Assembly: GCF_049860565.1 (NCBI RefSeq)
Contig: NZ_CP172056.1
Location: 558,001-622,000 of the forward strand
Direction of reading: 5' to 3'
DNA: 64,000 nucleotides
Origin: Desulfitobacterium_A nosdiversum
Lineage (GTDB): Bacteria > Bacillota > Desulfitobacteriia > Desulfitobacteriales > Desulfitobacteriaceae
This document shows, piece by piece, positions 24,342 through 31,874 of this stretch (position 1 is the first letter of the stretch; every line of letters begins with the position of its first letter). A program made the translations under genes and the position numbers. The notes under the pieces were generated by a model. It saw only the letters and a program-made list of their open reading frames with translations, was not told where the DNA came from and ran no database searches.

Positions 24342-25361
24342 TCAACGGCCGAAATAACAATTAGGATAATGGCAAGTTGGACAATTCCGGCACAATCCCC
24401 CTTCTCCCATGCGAATGAAGTCTTCTTTTGTTAAAAAGTCGCCTGCAAAAACCCGGGGTAAAACGACATCAAGGACTGTGGTCTTACAGTATATAGCCGC
24501 ACCGGGCACCCCAAATATGGGAACTTCATCAAGATAGGCCATCATTAACATATTTCCCGGTTGAGCAGGCGTTCCTTGAGTAATCACTCTTGCTCCTGTA
24601 TTCCGAATCGCTCCCGGCGTCAAATCGTCAGGATCTACAGACATCCCGCCGGTTACAAGGATTAAATCCGCTTTCTGAGCAAAAAACTTGACAATGCTTT
24701 TCTCAATCATTTTACAGTCATCCGGGCAATAATCCTGGCCTATAACCTCTGCCTCAAAATGGGTTAATTTTTCCTGGATAACAGGCCCGAACTTATCCTT
24801 AATTCTTCCTTTATAAACCTCACTGCCCGTAATCACTAGACCTACCTTTAGCTTTTTAAAAGGCTTTACCTCGAAAACCGGCCCCTCTAAGCGGCATAGT
24901 TCTTCAACCTTTAAGATGTTCTCTTCTTGGGTCACTAGCGGTACAATTCTTGCGCTTGCAACTTTTTCCTGTTCATTCACGACAAAATTATTGGGCAGCG
25001 AGGGTATCGTGACATGCTCAATGGAATTCAGTCTCGTCAAAAGGGAACTATTCACTTTCAATAATCCCCTGATCGTTGTTTTAAGAAGGGATTTTCCTTC
25101 CTCAGGCTCTGTTTTCATGAGATTTTTACCCATGACCGCTTGGGCAATTCGGACGGCAGCATCTTCTTCATGGATTTCCCCGGCATTTTCTTCCCAAATA
25201 TAAATGTGCTCTTTGCCTATGCTGAGGAGTTCTTGAATATCCTCTTGGGTAATAATATGATTTCTGCAGAAGGCCCTGCCCTTAAATTCTCCGGGAATAA
25301 CTTTCGTCATATCATGGCATAGCTTCATGCCGACTGCTTCTTGTACCGGTACTTTCTTCAC
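24342..25361 (-). CDS. MoeA-like molybdopterin-binding protein with Cys-rich tail
   Basis: The GTG at 25359-25361 (VKKVPVQEAVGM) has AGAAGGG 7 nt upstream and gives the usual start of this family; a TTG at 25397 would overlap moeA. The N-terminal third (KLCHDMTKVIPGEFKGRAF) resembles MoeA domain I, and the MoCF domain has VTGGMSVDPDDLTPGAI near 235 and FGVPGAAIYCKT near 290. The C-terminus ends CRNCPTCHYPNC, a possible metal site. Its exact step is not known; it follows moeA and probably helps metal insertion or handling. Confidence 0.8.
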   Translation of the reverse strand: MKKVPVQEAVGMKLCHDMTKVIPGEFKGRAFCRNHIITQEDIQELLSIGKEHIYIWEENAGEIHEEDAAVRIAQAVMGKNLMKTEPEEGKSLLKTTIRGLLKVNSSLLTRLNSIEHVTIPSLPNNFVVNEQEKVASARIVPLVTQEENILKVEELCRLEGPVFEVKPFKKLKVGLVITGSEVYKGRIKDKFGPVIQEKLTHFEAEVIGQDYCPDDCKMIEKSIVKFFAQKADLILVTGGMSVDPDDLTPGAIRNTGARVITQGTPAQPGNMLMMAYLDEVPIFGVPGAAIYCKTTVLDVVLPRVFAGDFLTKEDFIRMGEGGLCRNCPTCHYPNCYFGR

Positions 25362-25389
25362 GTTTTTGCCCTTCTCTCTTTTAAGCGTG

Positions 25390-26607
25390 TTAGCCAATTA
25401 AATACGCTGCTAATTTTTCTCCGGACCTCTTTGGGCCGCTGCCCCCCGGTACTTCCGTCAAAATATTGCAGCCAATCATGGAACTTAAGATCCCGTTGCC
25501 TTGACCTCCCGTCGGCTCCATCATACTGATTCCCTCTTCAAAAACTAATCGCCCTCTTAAGAATCTTCTGCGCGGGCTTTCTTTCTTGAAGTCTTTCTTC
25601 AGCGTAACTTCGATTTTCTCGTTCAAATAATTCGTTCTGCCTGCCATTTTTTTAATAAACGGAACAGCAACAAGATGGAAATTCGTCAAGGCCGCCGAAG
25701 GATTTCCCGATAGTCCCAAAATGAGTTTGCCGTCTTTAACTGCTGCGGCCGTCGCAGATCCCGGTTTGATCTCAATTTTTTTATAGAGAAGATTGGCCCC
25801 TAAATATTCCATCGCTCGGCTGACCATATCATAATCTCCTACCGAGACGCCGCCCGTCGTTAATACCATATCCGCTTGATTCAGGCCCCGTTCAATGAGC
25901 GCTGCGATTTCTTCCTTTCGGTCTTTCGCTGTACCGATGATCAAGGGAACAGCGCCTATCGATTGAATATATCCAAAAAGCGTATAACAGTTGGTATTGC
26001 GAATTTTTCCCGGAATCAACGGCTCTGAAATATCGACTAACTCATCCCCGGTACTGATAATGGCAATTTTAGGGATCTTATAGACTGCAATATCTTCCTG
26101 TCCGATCGCTGCAATTAAGCCCATAATCGGTGAAGTAATCGCCGTTCCTTGCGAAGCAATCCGTGTTCCCCGCTTGACATCCTCTCCTGCGGGCACAATA
26201 TTTTCGCCCGGCTGATAAGCGGCAGTAATTTTGATCTGATTTTCAAGAATAACCGTTTCTTCGAACTTGATAACAGCATCCGCTCCTTCCGGGATAGGAG
26301 CCCCAGTCAAAATTTTGACCGCCGTTCCTGATTCGACTGTATATGCGGAAGTGTAACCCGCAGGAACTTCATCAATGATGCTAAGAATAACAGGATTTTT
26401 TAGGCTTGCTTGCTCTGTATCCTGAGCGCGAAAGGCATAACCGTCATAAGGAGAGCGAGCAAATGGAGGGATATTTTCCTGAGCTGCAAGATCTTCAAAT
26501 AACACTCTCCCAAAGGACTCTTTTAAATCAACCCGCTCGCTTTCCATTAATGAACAATGATCAAACACTAAACTTTGTGCCTCTTCTAAGGTAATGCTAT
26601 TTTTCAT
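25390..26607 (-). CDS. moeA: Molybdopterin molybdenumtransferase MoeA
   Basis: The ATG at 26605-26607 (MKNSITLEEA) is used; GGGGG lies 6 nt upstream and the longer frame would run into the riboswitch. The 405-residue protein shows FARSPYDGYAFRAQD near 48 (MoeA domain II/III), GDELVD near 183, TTGGVSVGDYD near 240 and GLSGNPSAALTNFHL near 300. It inserts molybdate into adenylated molybdopterin. It is the first gene of the operon running to mog and is preceded by a Moco-type riboswitch with terminator. Confidence 0.95.
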   Translation of the reverse strand: MKNSITLEEAQSLVFDHCSLMESERVDLKESFGRVLFEDLAAQENIPPFARSPYDGYAFRAQDTEQASLKNPVILSIIDEVPAGYTSAYTVESGTAVKILTGAPIPEGADAVIKFEETVILENQIKITAAYQPGENIVPAGEDVKRGTRIASQGTAITSPIMGLIAAIGQEDIAVYKIPKIAIISTGDELVDISEPLIPGKIRNTNCYTLFGYIQSIGAVPLIIGTAKDRKEEIAALIERGLNQADMVLTTGGVSVGDYDMVSRAMEYLGANLLYKKIEIKPGSATAAAVKDGKLILGLSGNPSAALTNFHLVAVPFIKKMAGRTNYLNEKIEVTLKKDFKKESPRRRFLRGRLVFEEGISMMEPTGGQGNGILSSMIGCNILTEVPGGSGPKRSGEKLAAYLIG

Positions 26608-26630
26608 CGTAATCCCCCATTTCTGATAGA

Positions 26631-26668
26631 ATATAAAACTCCTGCATCCGAGAAAATGCAGGAGTTTT
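26631..26668 (-). terminator. Terminator platform of the moeA Moco riboswitch
   Basis: AAAACTCCTGCA (26635-26646) pairs perfectly with TGCAGGAGTTTT (26657-26668), ending on the minus strand in TTTTATATTC. It lies between aptamer and moeA. Confidence 0.8.
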
Positions 26669-26696
26669 GAGGTTAACTTAAAAGGGTTAACCCTCT

Positions 26697-26812
26697 TTTC
26701 ATGCATCTCCTTCGCATACAGCAAGTAATAGAATTTCTTCCATTACTCCGTGGACTCAGTCCAGACCTCAATTCCATAGCTTCAACTTTAGGAAATAAGG
26801 TTCGGAGAAAAA
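26697..26812 (-). ncRNA. Moco/Tuco-type riboswitch upstream of moeA
   Basis: It contains the same ordered blocks as the moaA element: CTCCGAACCT, ATTTCCTAAAGT, CTATGGAAT, GAGGTCTGGACT, GTCCACGGAGTA, TTACTTGCTGT and GCGAAGGAGATGCA. No sigma-54 promoter is seen in front. The stop of the molybdoenzyme gene at 26853 is only 40 nt away, so the aptamer may be read mostly from the upstream operon or from a weak promoter in that gap. Confidence 0.85.
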
Positions 26813-26852
26813 TCATGTCAATTAATATTTTAAAGTAATATTTAAAACCAAT

Positions 26853-29036
26853 TTATAAAATTTTTTCTATACGACAGGGTATACCATTATAGGTCCAAGT
26901 TCCAACCAACGGGTCAGCCGTTTCAAAATCTCCACTTGTGAGAATATTGGCATTGGATAACCACAGTCCACCTAATTCAGGTTCAGAAGCGCTCATTTCC
27001 GGATACCACCAGCCATATTCCACACTGACTGTATCATTGCACATCGGAACGATTTTGGTTATAAATTTTGCCTTGCCTCGCTCCGTCTCTACCCAGACCG
27101 AACATCCCTCTTCTAACCCCAATCGGTTCGCAGTATCCAGGCTCATTTCTGCGATAGGCTCTGGATGAGACGAACGAAATTTCTCAAGCTGATGGTAACT
27201 GGAAGCATAATAGGGCTGGAAACGGGCTCCGCTCATGAGCATCAAAGGAAATTCTCTATTGCATTCCGGCAATTTTTTGGGTCTGGGTAAAGGATCGTCT
27301 CCTATTTCCTTTAAAAGTTCACTATATACTTCAACCTTGCCACTAACTGTGGCAAACCCCATAGTGAATCCGTTTGGATCAAGTCCTTCATATTTAAAAT
27401 ATCGATTTTCCTGAGAATATAAACCGGTCATACTGAATTCATCCCATGTTAAACCGAGCGGCGATAAACTTGCTTCTAGACTGTCGCGATACGTATCCCA
27501 AGGCCAATCCTTTTCTTGACCTAGCCTGATTCCAAGCTCTTTCCAGAAATAAAAGTCCGGGCGCCGTTCGTAGTAGGGTTCAACTGCCTGATCACCACCA
27601 TAAGCGATGTTCGCCACTCCGGCTTTTGTTTCCAATAAAGGGCGTTCTAAAACTCCTGCACTCGGTAATATATAATCTGCGAGCATAGCTGTAGGGGTCT
27701 TAAACAATTCCAAAACGACAAGGAGATCCAGGCTCTTTAAAGCCTTATACACCAGTTTTGTATCCGCCTGAGTCAAAAGAGGATTTGAAGCCATGACAAT
27801 CATCGAGCGAATGGGATAAGGATTACCCGTTAACATCGCATGCCAGACTTGATTGGGCTGTGCAGAAGTCAAGTAACGCATAGGAAGTCGTTTGTTATGC
27901 TTCATCGTTTGTTCTCGAACTTTTGCATATCCGGCATAGGATTGGAGCTTTAGTTTATCTTTGCCAAGATGTTTAGGATTTGTTTCGACAAAGGGTTCAC
28001 TCAGTTCTAAGTCAAGCTCAGGGATAAAATCCGGCATCTCACTGAGATGAGACGCTCCAGGTATATCGACGTTACCCGTTATCGCTCTCAAAATGGCCAA
28101 AGATCGATGAGTTGGCAAGCTATTAACCCCAAGCTGGTCAATCCCTCTTCCGCTATACAAAGTAGCAGGTGAATTACCTGCAAACAAATAAGCTGCCTCA
28201 ATTACATTCTCCGCTTTTATCCCCGTAATCTTCTCAACATAGGATGGAGTATAGGAAGTAAGATGCTCGGCAAGACGGTCGAATCCATGGCACCACTTTT
28301 GAACAAACTCTCGATCGTAAAGCTTTTTCTCGACAATGACGTGTAAAAGTCCAAGCGCAAGAACTGCATCTGTTCCTGGGCGCACCGGAAGCCAAAGGGT
28401 TGCTTGCTCCGCCGTCCGAGTATGCCTGGGATCAATAACAATCAACGGTTTTTCTGTCCGGCTGAATTCTACGATTGTACGCCAAAACAAAGAGTTATCC
28501 GATTCAGCAGGGTTAACACCCCAAAGGATAGCACATCCGGTATTTTCCGGATCCAGCTCCATATCAATCGGCCAGCCGTACGTCAGTGTATTTACCCAGA
28601 TTCCCGGATTCCAGCAAATCTGGCCAATTCCCATATTATTAGCGCTGCCAAAGAGAGACATAAATCGATGTAATGGCCAAAATGTCGTATGCGGACCGCC
28701 GATGCTTGTCGCCAGCATCTCCGGACCAAACTTATCCTTAAGCGCTTGAAGCTTCTCCGCTATCTCATCCAAAGCTTGATCCCAGGAAATTCTTTCCCAC
28801 TGACCGCTGCCGCGTTCCCCTACGCGTTTTAAAGGATAGTTTATGCGTTGAGGATGATCCATGACTGTCGTAATCATCGGCCAACGCCGGCACCCCCGCA
28901 TAATCAACTCATCATAGGGGAAACGCGACGGGTCAGGTTTAACCTTGATTACTCGCCCGTCTTTGACAGCAGCTGTAATTCCGCATTGATATCCACAGAA
29001 TCGGCAATTCGTCTGAACCATGCTATTCTCTGTCAT
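26853..29036 (-). CDS. DMSO-reductase-family molybdopterin oxidoreductase (second catalytic protein of the operon)
   Basis: A 727-residue bis-MGD enzyme. The [4Fe-4S] motif is C11-X2-C14-X3-C18 with C49 as fourth ligand. QICWNPG near residue 142 occupies the position of the Mo-ligand Cys in acetylene-hydratase or polysulfide-reductase relatives. VEYGWWYPEM near 677 lies in the C-terminal molybdopterin-binding domain. There is no twin-arginine signal, so it should be cytoplasmic. Its ATG overlaps the stop of the radical SAM gene (ATGA), showing tight coupling. The substrate is not readable from sequence. Confidence 0.82.
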   Translation of the reverse strand: MTENSMVQTNCRFCGYQCGITAAVKDGRVIKVKPDPSRFPYDELIMRGCRRWPMITTVMDHPQRINYPLKRVGERGSGQWERISWDQALDEIAEKLQALKDKFGPEMLATSIGGPHTTFWPLHRFMSLFGSANNMGIGQICWNPGIWVNTLTYGWPIDMELDPENTGCAILWGVNPAESDNSLFWRTIVEFSRTEKPLIVIDPRHTRTAEQATLWLPVRPGTDAVLALGLLHVIVEKKLYDREFVQKWCHGFDRLAEHLTSYTPSYVEKITGIKAENVIEAAYLFAGNSPATLYSGRGIDQLGVNSLPTHRSLAILRAITGNVDIPGASHLSEMPDFIPELDLELSEPFVETNPKHLGKDKLKLQSYAGYAKVREQTMKHNKRLPMRYLTSAQPNQVWHAMLTGNPYPIRSMIVMASNPLLTQADTKLVYKALKSLDLLVVLELFKTPTAMLADYILPSAGVLERPLLETKAGVANIAYGGDQAVEPYYERRPDFYFWKELGIRLGQEKDWPWDTYRDSLEASLSPLGLTWDEFSMTGLYSQENRYFKYEGLDPNGFTMGFATVSGKVEVYSELLKEIGDDPLPRPKKLPECNREFPLMLMSGARFQPYYASSYHQLEKFRSSHPEPIAEMSLDTANRLGLEEGCSVWVETERGKAKFITKIVPMCNDTVSVEYGWWYPEMSASEPELGGLWLSNANILTSGDFETADPLVGTWTYNGIPCRIEKIL

Positions 29037-30346
29037 TTTGAGTTACCTTCCGTCAGATTTAATTCGCCCTGCTTTTTCCCCTCAATATTGGTCAGCTGAT
29101 AAACGCAGAAGGGAACTAATCCTCCGTCTTTGCCGGCTACAATCATGCTGCACTCTTTTAATTTTTGAAGATCCATATTCATGGCATCCATATAATTCTC
29201 AATCAAGATCGATAAACCCGGTTTTAAGTCTGGATATTTGTTCGCAGCAATGTCGGCAAAAACCGAACCCTGCGGACTGCTTGGACTGAACGACTGAATG
29301 TACTCCTGCCGTGTCAGCCTGCGGCTTAAGGGTTGAAGCTGCCCCTTATCTTCAACAAGATAGGTCGAACAAGAGCATAAAGGATGAGAGCATCCTAAAG
29401 GCCAGAAGTCGTACGGTTCAATCAAGCCCTGGCTCTGCTTCGCAAGCATAAAGATGACATCTCCCATGGTCAGGCGCTTATGCATGGAGACATTAAAGCG
29501 GCCGGAGCCAAAAGCAGGCTGATAAGCAATGCCGGCGATGACATCTCTATTCTGCAATGCGAATTGTAAGACGTTGCCCATTTGGTCTTCGTTAGTCCCT
29601 TCAATGACGGTCATTGCCAAGACCACTTGAACACCGGCCTCCCGGCAATTTTTAATCGCCTGAAGTTTAGTATTCAGTACATCTTTCCCGCGAATCGTCT
29701 TGTAAACCGATGCTGTTAACCCATCAAACTGCAGATAAATTCCGCTGATTCCCGCATCCGCCAGTGCTTTTAAATAATCAAGATTCTGTCCGATAACCAC
29801 GCCGTTTGTATTGATTTCGATGGCATTAAAGCCAATATCTCGCCCCAAACGAACAATATCGGGCAAATCCCTGCGTGTCGTCGGTTCTCCGCCGGTCAGC
29901 TGAATGCTCGTTTCCGTATGGGTATTCTTCAGGATATACTTAAACTTTGCTTCAATAGCTTGAAGTGAAGGATCCGGTGATGCCCGAAATTCATCAGCAG
30001 CCATAAAACAAACCGGACAACGCAAGTTACACCGTTCTGTTACTTCAATTTCAACTAAAGTCGGATGGCGCAGATGAGCCTTGCATAAGCCGCAATCCTT
30101 AGGACATCCTTCCTTGCTGGGAATTGGAGAATGTGGAGGCGTCGATGGCAAATGAAAATTATTCACCCATTCATAATGCTCAACATCCGGCCAGAGGTAA
30201 GATGTTACTGCGCCATGTTCCGGACACACCTTTTTCATGAAAACTTCCTTGCCGCTGGTATAAATGTCTGCTTTAACAACTTTTAAGCATATAGGACAAA
30301 CACTTTCGGTATGATTAAGAATGGTCATATTCTCATTTTGCTGCAT
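29033..30346 (-). CDS. Radical SAM protein with Cys-rich N-terminus (Tes/MJ0619-like)
   Basis: A 437-residue protein. A zinc-ribbon-like start has CPIC (residues 17-20) and VCPEHG (40-45), then CPKDCGLC (81-88), and the radical SAM cluster motif CNLRCPVC at 106-113. TGGEPTTRRDLPDIVRL follows near 150 and another cysteine cluster, CSHPLCSCSTYLV, near 325. This arrangement resembles the Tes/MJ0619 group of radical SAM enzymes with auxiliary clusters. Here it is located between an NrfD gene and a molybdoenzyme whose start overlaps its stop. A role in maturing this redox system or in a linked carbon-chain reaction is possible but unproven. Confidence 0.75.
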   Translation of the reverse strand: MQQNENMTILNHTESVCPICLKVVKADIYTSGKEVFMKKVCPEHGAVTSYLWPDVEHYEWVNNFHLPSTPPHSPIPSKEGCPKDCGLCKAHLRHPTLVEIEVTERCNLRCPVCFMAADEFRASPDPSLQAIEAKFKYILKNTHTETSIQLTGGEPTTRRDLPDIVRLGRDIGFNAIEINTNGVVIGQNLDYLKALADAGISGIYLQFDGLTASVYKTIRGKDVLNTKLQAIKNCREAGVQVVLAMTVIEGTNEDQMGNVLQFALQNRDVIAGIAYQPAFGSGRFNVSMHKRLTMGDVIFMLAKQSQGLIEPYDFWPLGCSHPLCSCSTYLVEDKGQLQPLSRRLTRQEYIQSFSPSSPQGSVFADIAANKYPDLKPGLSILIENYMDAMNMDLQKLKECSMIVAGKDGGLVPFCVYQLTNIEGKKQGELNLTEGNSK

Positions 30347-30381
30347 CGCAAATCACCTGCCACTTTCTTGCTGCATTTATG

Positions 30382-31311
30382 CTAAATCTGTTTAGTCCAT
30401 ACTTTTTTTAAGAATGCTTCATCACCGCAAGGTAATGCTGAACGATATTTTTCCTCGCCCGGTAACCATGTTCTGTCCTGACCTGCATAAACAACAAGGT
30501 TGCGCATGAGCAGTCCGCCAAGGATTGCTAATAAACCAGCAATCTCTATAAAAATTGCATCAGGTATCAGATATAAGATCAGGGGTACAATTGTACCTAA
30601 CAAAATAAAGCCATATTTGAAAGGTGCTGCGAAATTACCGCTTGTCCATCTTTTGACGGCATTCGCTTCTCTTTCTGTCGTCCCTGTACTCTTAATCCAG
30701 AGGTAGCCCACCCAGATAACCAGTTGGAAGGCACATAATCCTGCTGCTAAGATAGGAAACACCGTATAGACAATGATCGAAGCTTCGCTAATCAGACCGC
30801 AGACGATATAAGCAGATACTCCGGTTAATAAGGAAGAGGTTAAAAACAAAACCATCATTCCCGGTCCGTTCCAAAAAGGACGTGATTTATGACGTGCTAA
30901 TAATACCCCCGGATAGGTAGCAACGATAAATCCCGTGATGATACAAATGACCGCTAACACTTTACGCAGTCCAACAACACCAAACCAAGGAAATACATCA
31001 ACCCAGCTGGTTGCCAAAAGCAGCCCTGCCACAATGGCGATTGACATATTCCAGGCTCCAAAGGTCAAAATGGCTTTTGGATTCATAAAAACGCGCAAAG
31101 CCTGAAAAGGTCTTCCTAATTCTAAAACCAATAGGCCAGCCCCCGCAGCGACGAATATAGGAGCTGCAAAAAGACCCAGTGTAGAAAGATTGCCGTTTAA
31201 AAGAAACAGCTCGGCAATTCCGGCATAAAGCAGCATCGCCGCACCCATGCCTGCAAAAAAGAAATCAAAAGCTAACATCCAACCCCAGGTTTCATGTTTA
31301 TGGCTCATTCT
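30382..31311 (-). CDS. NrfD/PsrC-type quinone-reactive membrane subunit
   Basis: The ATG at 31309-31311 (MSHKHETWGWMLAFDFFFAGMG) has GGAGGGG 5 nt upstream. The 309-residue product has about eight to nine membrane helices and the opening WGWMLAFDFFFAGMGAAMLL typical of NrfD family anchors. LVLELGRPFQALRVFMNPKA near residue 64 is the conserved loop after the second helix. These subunits exchange electrons with menaquinone for a partner ferredoxin. It lies 14 nt after the ferredoxin gene. Confidence 0.87.
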   Translation of the reverse strand, partial: RMSHKHETWGWMLAFDFFFAGMGAAMLLYAGIAELFLLNGNLSTLGLFAAPIFVAAGAGLLVLELGRPFQALRVFMNPKAILTFGAWNMSIAIVAGLLLATSWVDVFPWFGVVGLRKVLAVICIITGFIVATYPGVLLARHKSRPFWNGPGMMVLFLTSSLLTGVSAYIVCGLISEASIIVYTVFPILAAGLCAFQLVIWVGYLWIKSTGTTEREANAVKRWTSGNFAAPFKYGFILLGTIVPLILYLIPDAIFIEIAGLLAILGGLLMRNLVVYAGQDRTWLPGEEKYRSALPCGDEAFLKKVWTKQI

Positions 31312-31324
31312 GTCTCCCCTCCAA

Positions 31325-31873
31325 TCAATACAGATAATAAACGTAGGGCTCAGTTCCGAGCTCTTCCAGCAAGCGCCCCACTGTTTTTGTTCCATTAACA
31401 AGTTTATAAACTTCACTATTGGGATCTTCTATGTCGCCAAAAATACGTGCCTTTTGGTGGCAGGTTTGAACACAGTAGGGTACTTTTCCCTTGTCAACCC
31501 GGTCATCTTTACAAAAATTACATTTTTGGACTGTTCCCGTAGCTTGATTCGGGACACGTGCTCCGTAAGGGCAAGCCATAACACAAGCTTTACAGCCTAC
31601 ACATTTGTTCGCATCAACCCAGACAATCCCATCTTCACGCTGTTGGGAAGCGCCGGTTGGGCAGGCATCCACACAAGGCGAATTGCCGCAATGCATGCAC
31701 AATAGAGGAACATGGACCATATGAACATTTGGAAATTTTCCTATAGGACCATACGTCGGTACGGGATTATAGATCATATCGATAGGAAGTTCATTATTCA
31801 CTCGACAAGCGACTGTGCAGGATTGACAGCCGGTACATTTGCGCGTATCAATAACCATTGCATAACGTGCCAT
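31325..31873 (-). CDS. Four-cluster [4Fe-4S] electron-transfer subunit (NrfC/DmsB/PsrB type)
   Basis: The ATG at 31871-31873 (MARYAMVIDTRKC) is used, with AGGAGG 9 nt upstream. The 182 residues carry four cluster motifs: CTGCQSCTVAC, CMHCGNSPCVDAC, CVGCKACVMACPYG and CNFCKDDRVDKGKVPYCVQTC. This is the standard wire between a molybdoenzyme and an NrfD anchor. It lies 2 nt behind the molybdoenzyme gene at 31875. No twin-arginine signal is seen, in line with the catalytic subunit. Confidence 0.92.
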   Translation of the reverse strand: MARYAMVIDTRKCTGCQSCTVACRVNNELPIDMIYNPVPTYGPIGKFPNVHMVHVPLLCMHCGNSPCVDACPTGASQQREDGIVWVDANKCVGCKACVMACPYGARVPNQATGTVQKCNFCKDDRVDKGKVPYCVQTCHQKARIFGDIEDPNSEVYKLVNGTKTVGRLLEELGTEPYVYYLY

Positions 31874-31874
31874 G

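Noticed and set aside
24109..24360. Overlapping short frames in the palindromic element
   Set aside because: They reflect the GC-rich inverted repeat; no start signals, no family resemblance, and frames exist on both strands as expected for a palindrome.
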